Assembly: GCA_965199585.1 (NCBI GenBank)
Contig: CBDASI010000002.1
Coordinates: 2,728,001-2,792,000 of the forward strand
Direction of reading: 5' to 3'
Source of the DNA: JAVVHH01 sp965199585
GTDB lineage: Bacteria > Pseudomonadota > Alphaproteobacteria > Acetobacterales > Acetobacteraceae
Length of the DNA stretch: 64,000 bases
Within the stretch, counting starts at the first letter, position 1. The number at the start of each line of letters is the position of its first letter. Of the stretch, positions 24,939 to 35,203 are shown one piece after another. Position numbers and translations under genes: made by a program. The notes under the pieces are model-generated. The model was given only the letters and a program-made list of their open reading frames with translations, searched no databases and was not told the origin of the DNA.

Positions 24939-26099
24939 TCACGAAGGTAAAGCCATGCTGCGCGGCCACGCCAACCACGTCAGCGCGACGGCGGCGGCTT
25001 GGACGACGAAAACCAGCGCGACGCAGCCGGGCCACCCCGCATGCGACCAGATCGACGCCGGCGCGAGACCGCCCAGGCTGCCACCTATATAGTAGGAGGT
25101 GACGTAGAGCCCGACCGCCGTCGAGCGCGCCCGTTCGCCCGCGATGGCAACATAGCCGATCGAGAGCATCTGCTCCGTCAGCACGCCGAGCGCCACCAGC
25201 GACAGCCCGGCGACGATGGCCACCAGCGACGGGACGAGCGTCAGCAGGATGCCGCTGCCGGCGACGACTCCGGCGGCCAGCATCGTCCAGCGGCGGCCGT
25301 ATTGGGTGGCAAATCGCGTCGCGGCCGGGGTGACCAGGGCACCGAGCAAGTAGGTTATAAAGATGCTGCCGAGCTCGGCCGGGCCGAGATCGTAGGGCGG
25401 TGCGGCCAGCAGTAGGTTGGCGAAGGTGAAAGTCGCCACGATGGAGAACAGCACGGCGAAGCCGGCGGCGCAGGTGACCAGCACCTGTCGGTTGCGCAAC
25501 TGCAGTGCGAACGCTGCCGCCGTGCCGCGCCAACTGCGCATCGGCCGGAAATTGCGCTCCGGCGGCAGGGTCGCGACCAGGACGAAGGCTGCGATCAGCG
25601 TCATGGCCGCCAGCAGCAGGAAGCTCGCCCGCCAGTCCAGGAAATGCGCCGTCCAACCAGCGATGAAGCGACCGGCAAAGCCGCCGACGATGGCGCCGAT
25701 CGAATAGGTGCCGGTGACCCGCATAGCGACCGGGCCCGGGCACTCGTCGGCGATGTAGGCGACGAACACCGTAAAGATGAACGGCAGCAGCAAGCCCTGC
25801 AGGAAGCGGCCGACCAGGAACCAGTGCAGGCTCGGCGCTAGCGCGACCAGGATCGTCGGCACCACCAACGCGAAGCAGGCCGGCAGGATGAGGCGGCGGC
25901 GGCCGACCGCGTCGGAGATGCCGCCGACGAACGGGGCGACGAGGGCGACCGCGACCAGCGTGGCCGTGATCGTCAGCCCGGTCTGGGCGGCGCTGCTGCC
26001 GTAGGTGGCCGCCAGCAAGGTAAGCACGGATTGCGGGGCGTAGAGGTTGATGAAGGTGGCAAAGCCCGCCGCCGCCGCCGCGATATGAAGACGCGTCAT
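24939..26099 (-). CDS. MFS transporter, YnfM-like
   Basis: The 386-residue protein has about 12 hydrophobic helices and the MFS loop 2-3 signature GGISDAVGRRRLILPA. It resembles YnfM-type putative drug or sugar efflux proteins (NLYAPQSVLTLLA in helix 1, ERNFRPMRSW in the central loop). I chose the ATG at 26099 because it overlaps the mepA stop as ATGA and places helix 1 directly after MTRLHIA. Longer in-frame starts lie inside mepA. The substrate is unknown. The coupling to mepA hints at, but does not prove, an envelope-related cargo. Confidence 0.87.
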   Translation of the reverse strand: MTRLHIAAAAAGFATFINLYAPQSVLTLLAATYGSSAAQTGLTITATLVAVALVAPFVGGISDAVGRRRLILPACFALVVPTILVALAPSLHWFLVGRFLQGLLLPFIFTVFVAYIADECPGPVAMRVTGTYSIGAIVGGFAGRFIAGWTAHFLDWRASFLLLAAMTLIAAFVLVATLPPERNFRPMRSWRGTAAAFALQLRNRQVLVTCAAGFAVLFSIVATFTFANLLLAAPPYDLGPAELGSIFITYLLGALVTPAATRFATQYGRRWTMLAAGVVAGSGILLTLVPSLVAIVAGLSLVALGVLTEQMLSIGYVAIAGERARSTAVGLYVTSYYIGGSLGGLAPASIWSHAGWPGCVALVFVVQAAAVALTWLAWPRSMALPS

Positions 26100-26881
26100 C
26101 GCCCCGCGAGGATGGCGGTGCACGCGGCAGGCAGCTTGGGCGGTGGCCCTGGTGGCCCCGGTGGCGACGGCGTCTGGTCGAGGCGGGCGAACCACCAGTC
26201 GAGCGTGGCGTCGCACCCGTCGCCGGGCGGCGGCGGGCTCTGGTCACGGCACTCCACCTGACCGGCCGGGCAGCGGAAATGGAGGTGCATGTGCGCGGTG
26301 TGCCCGTACCAGGGCCGCACCAGATGCAGCCAGCTGCGGTCCGCGCTGGTCTGGCACAGCTGCCGCTTGATCGCCGCGTTCACCAGCACGCGGTCTACCC
26401 CCGGCAGCTCGGTCGCCATCCGGATCAAGCGCTCGGTCCCCGGCGACCACAGCCCTGGCTCGATCCGGCGCCCGTCCGGCGTCACCAGCGATTCAACCTC
26501 GACGTCGTTGCGTTGCGCCTGGCTGAGCGGCGGCTTCGGCCGCACGTCCAGCCAGACGTCGGCATCCAGGCCGAGCATGTGGCTGGCGTGAAGTCCGGCC
26601 ATCGGGCCGCCCTGCGGACGTGAAATATCGTTCATATATAGCGTGCCCAGACCGGCCGTATCGGCGCGCCGGCCCAATAATTCCAGGGCCGCGACGGTCG
26701 ACGGCGCTCCCCAGAACCAGCTGCGGCTCTGCCGAATTGTCATGAAGCCGACACCGGACGGTGGTAGTTCCACCGCACCTGCGATACATCCCGCGCCGGG
26801 TCCACCAACAATGCGGACTGGCTGCTGGGCCAAGGCAAAACTCACCGGCCACAAACAAATCAACAGGCAATACAGGCGCAT
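26096..26881 (-). CDS. mepA: Penicillin-insensitive murein endopeptidase
   Basis: The 261-residue protein has a signal peptide (MRLYCLLICLWPVSFALA) and the MepA/M74 LAS-type metallopeptidase domain. Metal-binding segments are SHMLGLDADVWLD (His and Asp) and YGHTAHMHLHFRCP (His cluster). MepA cleaves D-alanyl-meso-diaminopimelyl cross-links in the periplasm. A Pro-rich tail (SPPGPPGPPPK) ends the protein. Downstream it overlaps the MFS gene by four bases. It is divergent from galE, with 71 bases between them. Confidence 0.92.
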   Translation of the reverse strand: MRLYCLLICLWPVSFALAQQPVRIVGGPGAGCIAGAVELPPSGVGFMTIRQSRSWFWGAPSTVAALELLGRRADTAGLGTLYMNDISRPQGGPMAGLHASHMLGLDADVWLDVRPKPPLSQAQRNDVEVESLVTPDGRRIEPGLWSPGTERLIRMATELPGVDRVLVNAAIKRQLCQTSADRSWLHLVRPWYGHTAHMHLHFRCPAGQVECRDQSPPPPGDGCDATLDWWFARLDQTPSPPGPPGPPPKLPAACTAILAGR

Positions 26882-26952
26882 GACCCGGAGTATGGCCTAG
26901 CGGAAGCGGGGCCGCCAAGTGAAGGGTCGGCGTCGGGAAAGGGCTAGACCGC

Positions 26953-27942
26953 GTGAATCCTCTGGAAGGTCGTTATCTCGTGACGGGCGGCGCCGGCTTC
27001 GTCGGCAGCCACTGCGTCCTAAAATTGATCGAGGCCGGCGCCGACGTCGTGGTGCTCGACAATCTCCGCCAGGGTCACCGGCAGGCGATCCCCGAGGGTG
27101 TGACGCTGATCGAGGCCGACGTTGCCGAGGCGGACCAGGTGCTCGCCCGCGGCAAATGGGCCGGCGTGCTGCATTTCGCGGCACTCTCCCTTGTCGGCGA
27201 GAGCATGCGCGAGCCGATGCGCTACATGATCGAGAATGCCGGCCAGGGATACCGCTTGATCGAGGCCTGCATCCGCCACCAGGTGCCGAAATTCGTGCTC
27301 TCGTCCACCGCCAACCTGTTTGGCACGCCGGACCAGGTGCCGATCACCGAGAGCGCCCGCATCGCGCCGGGCTCACCCTATGGCGAGAGCAAGCTGGCGA
27401 TCGAAAAGGCGCTGCAATGGGCCGGCGAGCTGCACGACATCCGCTTCGCTTGCCTGCGCTACTTCAACGCCGCCGGCGCCGATCCGGAAGGCCGTATCGG
27501 CGAGCACCATGACCCCGAGACGCACCTGATCCCGCTCGCGATCGACGCCGCTTTGGGCCGGCGCCCGCCGCTGGTGGTGTTCGGCACCGACTACCCGACG
27601 CCCGACGGCACCGCAGTGCGCGACTACATCCACGTCAACGACCTCGCTCAAGCGCATCTGCTGGCGCTGCATCAGCTCGACCGCTGCAGCGTGATCTACA
27701 ATCTCGGCTGCGGCGCCGGGTACTCGGTCAAGCAGGTCATCGCCTCGGTTGAGCGCGTCCTCGGCCGCAAGGTGCCGCACGAGCTCGGCCCCCGCCGCGC
27801 CGGTGACCCTGCCATCCTCGTCGCCTCGTCCGACCGCATCCAGCGCGAGACCGATTGGACCCCCGAGTTCAACGATCTCGACACGATCGTGCGCACCGCC
27901 GCCGACTGGCGGATCGCGCACCCCGCCGGTTACGACTCATAG
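26953..27942 (+). CDS. galE: UDP-glucose 4-epimerase
   Basis: The 329-residue extended SDR enzyme interconverts UDP-glucose and UDP-galactose for polysaccharide synthesis. NAD-binding VTGGAGFVGSH (10-20), catalytic Tyr143 and Lys147 in SPYGESK, and the substrate region CLRYFNAAGADPEGRIGE are all typical GalE. One oddity is SSTANLFG where many homologues have SSTAAVYG. The start is GTG with AAGGG upstream. It converges with the GT2 gene (13-base overlap), suggesting a local glycan cluster. Confidence 0.95.
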   Translation: MNPLEGRYLVTGGAGFVGSHCVLKLIEAGADVVVLDNLRQGHRQAIPEGVTLIEADVAEADQVLARGKWAGVLHFAALSLVGESMREPMRYMIENAGQGYRLIEACIRHQVPKFVLSSTANLFGTPDQVPITESARIAPGSPYGESKLAIEKALQWAGELHDIRFACLRYFNAAGADPEGRIGEHHDPETHLIPLAIDAALGRRPPLVVFGTDYPTPDGTAVRDYIHVNDLAQAHLLALHQLDRCSVIYNLGCGAGYSVKQVIASVERVLGRKVPHELGPRRAGDPAILVASSDRIQRETDWTPEFNDLDTIVRTAADWRIAHPAGYDS

Positions 27943-28919
27943 CGCGGGTAGAGCGGCACCGAGAGGTAGGCGAGGCGCTTCACCTCGGTGCGGCCGCGCG
28001 ACACGGAGTCGAGGATCAGCCCGCACGTGAAGGAAAGGAACGCCAGCCCGACCGCGGCGGCCGCCAGGATCGCCGTCGGTAGCCGCGGCACCAGCCCGGT
28101 CCGCGCGAACTCCGCCACCAAGGGCAAGCCGAGCAGGAAGGCAACCAGGAACAGGACGCCGCCACTCACGGCGAAGAAACCCAATGGACGCCCTTCCTTC
28201 ACCAGTCGAACGATCGTCAGCAGGATGCGGATGCCGTCGCGCACCGTGTTCAGCTTGGACTGCGAGCCCGGCGGCCGCTCGCGGTAGGGCGTCTCTACCT
28301 GGCCGATCGGCATGCCCAGCTCGAGAGCATGCACGGTGAACTCGGTTTCCGTCTCGAAGCCGACCGATAGGGCAGGGAAGGATTTGACGAAGCGCCGCGA
28401 GAACACCCGGTAGCCCGACAGCATGTCCTTGATGCGATCACCGAAGATGGTCCGCACGATGCCGGTCAGCACCAAATTGCCCAGCCGGTGACCCGGCCGA
28501 TACGCTGCCTCGATTTCGGTCACCCGCGTCCCGTTCACCATGTCGAGCCGCTCTGCCAGCAGCAGTTCGACCATCTCGGCCGCGGACGGCGCGTGATACG
28601 TCGCGTCGCCATCGACCAGCACGAACACGTCCGCCTCGACATCGGCGAACATCCGCCGGATCACGTTGCCCTTGCCTTGCAGCGTCTCGCGCCCGACCAC
28701 GGCACCGGCGGCGCGGGCGACCTCGATCGTCCGATCCTTCGAGTTGTTGTCGTAAACGTAGATCGTCGCGTCCGGCAGCACGGCCCGGAAATCGGCGATC
28801 ACCGACGCGATGGTCACCTCCTCGTTGTAGCACGGCATCAGCACGGCAATGCGCGGTGCCGGACGGGCCGGGGAGGCCGTTGCATGGAGCATCGGGCCGG
28901 AGTCGAGTGCGGCAGACAT
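27930..28919 (-). CDS. Family 2 glycosyltransferase, DPM1/DolP-mannose synthase-like, with C-terminal membrane helices
   Basis: The 329-residue protein has an N-terminal GT-A domain starting RIAVLMPCYNEEVTIASVI and the DxD motif in VLVDGDATYHAPS. The acceptor region reads DMLSGYRVFSRRFVKSFPAL. Two C-terminal hydrophobic helices (about 255-278 and 288-312) anchor it in the inner membrane. Such enzymes move a sugar to a polyprenyl phosphate or a glycan. I chose the ATG at 28919 because AGGTG lies six bases upstream; a GTG three codons earlier is possible. It is divergent from the first ABC binding-protein gene. Confidence 0.88.
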   Translation of the reverse strand: MSAALDSGPMLHATASPARPAPRIAVLMPCYNEEVTIASVIADFRAVLPDATIYVYDNNSKDRTIEVARAAGAVVGRETLQGKGNVIRRMFADVEADVFVLVDGDATYHAPSAAEMVELLLAERLDMVNGTRVTEIEAAYRPGHRLGNLVLTGIVRTIFGDRIKDMLSGYRVFSRRFVKSFPALSVGFETETEFTVHALELGMPIGQVETPYRERPPGSQSKLNTVRDGIRILLTIVRLVKEGRPLGFFAVSGGVLFLVAFLLGLPLVAEFARTGLVPRLPTAILAAAAVGLAFLSFTCGLILDSVSRGRTEVKRLAYLSVPLYPRYES

Positions 28920-29011
28920 GGCCGGCACCTACAATCTTTGCGCGTGCCACGAAACCCTGGCGCTTGACGAACCCGCGTGGTTTTCTCGCCGGACTGGGAC
29001 GAGGAACTCGC

Positions 29012-30616
29012 ATGCATCTGAAGCGCCGCGCTCTCTTGGCCGGGTCCGCCGCACTGTCCGCTGCCTTCTCGGGCCGTTCCGCCCTGGCGCAATCGACCGT
29101 CCCATCCAACCCGCGCGTGCTGCGCTTCATCCCGCAGGCCGACCTCACCGTGCTCGACCCGATGTGGACCACCGCCTACGTGACCCGAAATCACGGCTTC
29201 ATGGTGTTCGACACGCTGTTCGGCATGGACAGCCAGTATCGCCCGTCACCGCAGATGATCGCCGGGTTCAAGACCGAGGAGGACGGCAAGCTCTGGACGC
29301 TCGGCCTGCGCTCGGGGCTGAGCTTCCACGATGGCGAGCCCGTCCGCGCCCATGACTGCGTGGCCAGCATCAAGCGCTGGGCCAAGCGCGACGCGTTCGG
29401 CCAGGCGCTAATGGCGGCGACCGACGATCTGTCGGCCAAGGACGATCGCACCATCGTGTTCCGCCTCAACCGCCCATTTCCGCTGCTGCCGACCGCGCTG
29501 GGCAAGACGCAGACTTATGCGCCAGTCATGATGCCGGAGCGCCTGGCCAATACCGACTCTGCGACCCAGGTCACCGAGATGATCGGCAGCGGGCCGTTCC
29601 GCTTCGTCGCCGCCGAGCGGATCGCCGGCGCCCGCGCCGTCTACGAGAAATTTAAGGAGTACATCCCGCGCGCCGATGGGACCCCCGACATGACCGCCGG
29701 TCCCAAGGTGGTCAATGTCGACCGAGTCGAGTGGACCACGATCCCGGACCCGACCACGGCGGCGCAGGCGTTGATCAACGGCGAGCAGGATTGGTGGGAT
29801 TACGCCAGCGCCGACCTGGTCGGCCTGCTGCAGAAGAGTCGCGGCGTCCGCGCGCTGGTGCAGGAGCCGTCCGGCCAAATGAGCCAGATCCGCTTCAACC
29901 AATTGCAGCCGCCGTTCGACAATCCGGCCATCCGCCGCGCCCTGCTCGGCGCCATCAGCCAGGAGGACACCGTCACCGCGGTCGTCGGCACCGATGCGAC
30001 ACTCTACAAGACGCCGGTCGGCTACTTCGCGCCCAACTCTCCCATGGCCAGCACCGCCGGGCTGGACGTCTTCACCGGGCCCCGCGACATGGATCGCGTC
30101 AAGGCGGACCTTAAAGCCGCCGGCTACAAGGGCGAGCGCGTCGTCCTCCTCGCCGCCACCGACTTCCCGGTGCTGAAAGCGATGTCCGACGTCGCCGCCG
30201 ACGCGCTCAAGCGGGCCGGCATGAACGTCGATTATGTCGCCACCGACTGGGGATCCGTCGTGACCCGGCGCGCCAGCCGCGAGCCCGTCGACAAGGGTGG
30301 TTGGAGCGCGTTCTGCACCGCCTGGGCCGGCGCCGACCAGATCAACCCGGCCGGACACATCAGCCTCCGCGCCAACGGCGACAAAGCCTGGTTCGGCTGG
30401 CCCGACGACGCTAAGCTCGAAGAGCTGCGCACCAAATGGTTCGACGCCCCCGATGTGGCGGCTCAAGCGGCAATATGCGCAGAAATGCAGCAGGAAGCGT
30501 TCGTTTCGGTTCCCTACATCCCGATGGGCCAATACCTGCAGCCGACCGCCTACCGCACCTCGCTCGACGGCGTGCTGAGCGGCTTTGCGATCTTCTGGAA
30601 CGTCAAGAAAAGCTGA
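29012..30616 (+). CDS. ABC transporter substrate-binding protein, family 5 (peptide/nickel type), copy 1
   Basis: The 534-residue protein starts with a twin-arginine-like signal peptide (MHLKRRALLAGSAALSAAFS, cleavage after ALA). The SBP_bac_5 fold follows, with LRSGLSFHDGEPVRAHDCVA and GSGPFRFVAAER. It binds oligopeptides or other organic solutes in the periplasm for the permease encoded downstream. GAGGAA six bases before the ATG at 29012 fixes the start. It is clearly paralogous to the next gene (matching blocks VLRFIPQADL and VLRFVPQANL), which points to tandem duplication. Confidence 0.92.
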   Translation: MHLKRRALLAGSAALSAAFSGRSALAQSTVPSNPRVLRFIPQADLTVLDPMWTTAYVTRNHGFMVFDTLFGMDSQYRPSPQMIAGFKTEEDGKLWTLGLRSGLSFHDGEPVRAHDCVASIKRWAKRDAFGQALMAATDDLSAKDDRTIVFRLNRPFPLLPTALGKTQTYAPVMMPERLANTDSATQVTEMIGSGPFRFVAAERIAGARAVYEKFKEYIPRADGTPDMTAGPKVVNVDRVEWTTIPDPTTAAQALINGEQDWWDYASADLVGLLQKSRGVRALVQEPSGQMSQIRFNQLQPPFDNPAIRRALLGAISQEDTVTAVVGTDATLYKTPVGYFAPNSPMASTAGLDVFTGPRDMDRVKADLKAAGYKGERVVLLAATDFPVLKAMSDVAADALKRAGMNVDYVATDWGSVVTRRASREPVDKGGWSAFCTAWAGADQINPAGHISLRANGDKAWFGWPDDAKLEELRTKWFDAPDVAAQAAICAEMQQEAFVSVPYIPMGQYLQPTAYRTSLDGVLSGFAIFWNVKKS

Positions 30617-30685
30617 TCCGCGCAACTGGTCCGGATTGTGCTTGAGTAACGCAACCGGCCTTCCGGCAACCTGGAGCACGAGCCT

Positions 30686-32275
30686 ATGAAGCGTCGCGAT
30701 TTCCTCGCCAGCGGCACCGTTGCGGCCATTGGCCTGTCGGCGCCCCGCATCGCCCGCGCGCAGGACGCCAAGGTGCTGCGCTTCGTGCCGCAGGCCAATC
30801 TCTCCAGCCTCGACGCCATCGCCGGCACCCAATACGTCGTGCGCAACGCCAGCCTGCTGGTATGGGACACGCTGTTCGGCCTCGATCACACCATCACCGC
30901 CCGGCCGCAGATGGTCGAAGCCTACGAGAACTCGCCCGACTTCAAGGACTGGACCTTCAAGCTCCGCCCCGGCCTCAAATTCCACGACGGCGAGCCCGTT
31001 CTCGGCCGCGACGTCGTTGCCAGCCTGGAGCGCTGGATGGTGCGCGACACCATGGGCCAGCGCATCAAGGCCACCATCCTCGACTTCCGCGCCCCCGACG
31101 ATCGAACGGTCGTTCTCAAGCTCAGCGCCCCGTTCCCCAAGATGCTGTTCGCCCTCGGCAAGCAGAATGCCCCGGTCGCCGAGATCATGCCGGAACGCAT
31201 CGCCAAGACCGATCCATTCAAGCTCATCACCGAATACGTCGGCTCCGGCCCCATGAAGTTCGCCAAGGACGAGTGGGTCCCCGGCAGCAAGGCCGTCTTC
31301 ACCCGCTTCATCGACTATCAGCCGCGCCCCGAAAAGGCCGACTGGCTCGCCGGCGGCAAGCGCATGAACTTCGACCGTATCGAGTGGCAGATCCTGCCCG
31401 ACGACGCCACCAAGGCCGCCGCCCTGCAGAACGGCGAGATCGACTGGTGGGAGAACCCGATCCCCGACCTCGTCCCGCTGCTTAAGAAGAACCGCAACCT
31501 CAACGTCGACATCTCCGACGATTTCGGCAACATCGGAACCTTCCGGATGAATCATCTCTGGAAACCGTTCAGCGACGTCCGCGCCCGCCGCGCCATCATG
31601 ATGGCCATGGCGCAGGAGGACTACATGCGCTCCGTCGTCGGCGACGACCCCGAGCTGTGGAAGAAGCTGCCAAGCTACTTCACCCCCGGAACCCCGTTCA
31701 GCACCACCGCCGGTGGCGAAATCCTCGAAGGCCCCCGCGACTACTCCGCCGCCAAGAAGCTGCTCGCGGATGCCGGCTACAACGGCGAGAAGATCGTCCT
31801 CCTAGTCGCCACCGACATCGCCATCACCAAAGCCGAGGGCGACGTCAGCGCCGACCTCATGGCCAACAAGCTCGGCATGAACGTGGATTACCAGGCGCTG
31901 GACTGGGGTACCGTCGGCGCCCGCCGCGCCAAGAAGGAGAGCCCGGCCGAAGGCGGCTGGAACGTCTTCCACACCTGGCACGCCGGCGCCGACTGCATCA
32001 ACCCAGCGCCCTACACCGCGCTCGACGCCGGCGGCGACAAGGCCTGGTTCGGCTGGCCCAATTCGCCCAAAATCCAGGCCGACATCGCCGCCTGGTACGA
32101 CGCGCCGGACGCTGCGGCAGAGAAGGCGGCCATGGACACCATCAACCGTGACTCGATGGAGTTCGTGACGTACGCCCCGACCGGATTTTTCCTGCAATAT
32201 CAATCCTGGCGGAAGAACCTCTCCGGTGTCGTCAAAGCCCCGTTCCCTGTCTTCTGGGATGTGACCAAAGCCTGA
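30686..32275 (+). CDS. ABC transporter substrate-binding protein, family 5, copy 2
   Basis: The 529-residue paralogue of the preceding gene begins MKRRDFLASGTVAAIGLSAP, a convincing Tat signal (RRDFL) with cleavage near ARA. The family-5 core is visible in LRPGLKFHDGEPVLGRDVVA and GSGPMKFAKDEW. GGAG lies nine bases before the ATG. Its TGA overlaps the start of the first permease gene (TGATG), so this copy is the one translationally coupled to the membrane part. Two binding proteins in one operon probably widen or change the substrate range. Confidence 0.93.
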   Translation: MKRRDFLASGTVAAIGLSAPRIARAQDAKVLRFVPQANLSSLDAIAGTQYVVRNASLLVWDTLFGLDHTITARPQMVEAYENSPDFKDWTFKLRPGLKFHDGEPVLGRDVVASLERWMVRDTMGQRIKATILDFRAPDDRTVVLKLSAPFPKMLFALGKQNAPVAEIMPERIAKTDPFKLITEYVGSGPMKFAKDEWVPGSKAVFTRFIDYQPRPEKADWLAGGKRMNFDRIEWQILPDDATKAAALQNGEIDWWENPIPDLVPLLKKNRNLNVDISDDFGNIGTFRMNHLWKPFSDVRARRAIMMAMAQEDYMRSVVGDDPELWKKLPSYFTPGTPFSTTAGGEILEGPRDYSAAKKLLADAGYNGEKIVLLVATDIAITKAEGDVSADLMANKLGMNVDYQALDWGTVGARRAKKESPAEGGWNVFHTWHAGADCINPAPYTALDAGGDKAWFGWPNSPKIQADIAAWYDAPDAAAEKAAMDTINRDSMEFVTYAPTGFFLQYQSWRKNLSGVVKAPFPVFWDVTKA

Positions 32276-33279
32276 TGCTGAGCTATATCGGACGCCGGTT
32301 CGTCGCCACGATCCCCGTTATGGCGATCGTGGCCCTCTTCGTCTTCAGCCTGCTTTACCTCGCCCCGGGCGACCCGGCAGCGATCATCGCCGGCGACCAG
32401 GCCAGCCCGGCCGACGTCGACCGCATCCGCGCCGGACTCGGCCTGGACCGCCCCTTCCTGGTCCGCTTCATCGAATGGCTCTGGAACGTCCTCCATGGCG
32501 ACCTCGGCACCTCGATCTTCACCAATCTGCCGGTCACCACTATGATCCAGCAGCGGTTGGAGCCGACCATCTCGCTGATGATCCTGACCCTGATCCTCTC
32601 CATCGGCCTGGCCGTCCCCATGGGCGTGCTCGCCGCTTGGAAGCACGGCACCTGGATCGACCGCGTCATCATGATGCTCGCCGTCTTCGGCTTCTCCATC
32701 CCCGTCTTCGTCGTCGGCTATCTTCTGGCCTACGTCTTCGCGCTCGACGGCCTCGGCATCGCCGACACCGTCACCGCCTGGTTCGGCCAAGCCGCCGGTG
32801 ACACGGTCGCCGGCATGACGTTCCCCGTTCAAGGCTACACCCCGCTCGCCCGCGGCGTCGGCCCTTGGCTCTCCAACCTCGTCCTCCCCGCCATCACTCT
32901 CGGCGGCGTCTACATCGCGCTCATCGCCCGCATCACGCGCGCCACCATGCTCGAGGTGCTCAGCCAGGATTACATTCGCACCGCCCGCGCCAAGGGCGTC
33001 GGCAACAGCACCATTCTCTTTCTCCACGCCCTCAAGAACGCCGCCGTTCCCATCGTCACCGTCATCGGCATCGGCATCGCCCTGCTGATCGGCGGCGCCG
33101 TCGTCACGGAAAGCGTCTTCGCCATCCCCGGCCTCGGCCGCCTCGTGGTCGATGCCATCCTGCGCCGCGATTATCCCATCATCCAGGGCGTCGTGCTGAT
33201 GTTCTCGTTCGTCTACGTGCTCGTCAATTTGGGTGTCGACCTGGTCTACAGCCTCGTCGACCCGAGGATCAGATATTGA
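32275..33279 (+). CDS. ABC transporter permease, DppB/OppB type
   Basis: The 334-residue membrane protein starts MLSYIGRRFVATIPVMAIVA, the usual DppB N-terminal helix. It has about six helices and the EAA loop LSQDYIRTARAKGVGNSTIL for docking the ATPases. A hydrophilic stretch (about 160-190, FGQAAGDTVAGMTFPVQGY) extends a periplasmic loop. The C-terminus SLVDPRIRY is typical. It overlaps the next permease gene by four bases. Confidence 0.93.
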   Translation: MLSYIGRRFVATIPVMAIVALFVFSLLYLAPGDPAAIIAGDQASPADVDRIRAGLGLDRPFLVRFIEWLWNVLHGDLGTSIFTNLPVTTMIQQRLEPTISLMILTLILSIGLAVPMGVLAAWKHGTWIDRVIMMLAVFGFSIPVFVVGYLLAYVFALDGLGIADTVTAWFGQAAGDTVAGMTFPVQGYTPLARGVGPWLSNLVLPAITLGGVYIALIARITRATMLEVLSQDYIRTARAKGVGNSTILFLHALKNAAVPIVTVIGIGIALLIGGAVVTESVFAIPGLGRLVVDAILRRDYPIIQGVVLMFSFVYVLVNLGVDLVYSLVDPRIRY

Positions 33280-34201
33280 GCCTGACAATCGAAGCCCCCG
33301 TCGCTGCGGCGAAAACCCCGCACATCACTCCGGCGGTCGAACTGCCGGACGTCCTGCCGCCGGTGAAGCCGCGCGGCCGGGTCGTCACGCTGATCCGCCG
33401 CTACCCCACCATGGTGATCGGCGGCGTTCTGCTGCTGCTGATCCTGATCTGCGCGGTGGCCGCCCCGTATCTCTGGACCGTGGACCCCACCGCGCTCGCC
33501 CCGGCGCGGCGCACCCGCGTGCCATCGGCACAATACTGGTTTGGCACCGACGCCCTCGGCCGCGACATCTATTCCCGCGTCCTCTACGGCTCCCGCATCT
33601 CGCTCGAGGTCGGGTTCGCCGTTGCCATCCTGGCCAGCGCCATCGGCATGACCATCGGCCTGGTCGCCGGCTTCGTCCGCTGGCTCGATGGCCTCATCAT
33701 GCGGATCATGGACGGCCTGATGTCGATTCCGCCGATCCTGCTGGCCATCGCGCTGATGGCACTAACCCGCGGTAGCGTCGGCAACGTCATCCTCGCCATC
33801 ACGGTGGCCGAGATCCCGCGCGTCTCCCGTCTGGTCCGCGGCGTCGTCCTCTCCCTTCGCGAACAGCCCTACGTCGAAGCCGCCATCGCCTGCGGCACCC
33901 GCACCCCGCTGATCATCTGGCGCCACATCCTGCCCAACACCCTGGCCCCCATCACCGTCCAGGCCACCTACATCTGCGCCTCCGCCATGATCACCGAAGC
34001 GATCCTCAGCTTCATCGGCGCCGGCACGCCGCCGATCATTCCGTCTTGGGGCAACATCATGGCCGAGGGCCGCGCCCTCTGGCAGGTCAAGCCGCACATC
34101 GTCTTCTTCCCCGCCGTCTTCCTGTCCCTGACGGTCCTCGCCGTGAACCTCCTCGGCGACGGCTTCCGAGACGCCCTCGATCCCCGCATGGCCAAGCGCG
34201 T

Positions 34202-34205
<4 letters not shown>
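33276..34205 (+). CDS. ABC transporter permease, DppC/OppC type
   Basis: The 309-residue partner permease has an N-terminal cytoplasmic tail, a first helix (MVIGGVLLLLILICAVAAPY) and the DppC hallmark WFGTDALGRDIYSRVLYGSR. The EAA loop YVEAAIACGTRTPLIIWRHI and the C-terminal LNLLGDGFRDALDPR-like region (VNLLGDGFRDALDPRMAKRV) follow. I propose a TTG start at 33276 overlapping the previous stop (TTGA). The next in-frame alternatives are well inside the tail. Confidence 0.92.

Positions 34206-35199
<994 letters not shown>

Positions 35200-35203
<4 letters not shown>

Noticed and set aside
29408..31555. 715-codon minus-strand open frame across the two ABC binding-protein genes
   Set aside because: GC-rich codon bias leaves the antisense frame open. 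The product is Gly/Asp/Val-rich without motifs, while the plus strand encodes clear family-5 binding proteins.
32200..33288. Acidic minus-strand open frame opposite the first permease gene
   Set aside because: Its very high Asp/Glu/His/Gly content is the typical mirror of a membrane-protein gene; the plus-strand permease is unambiguous.
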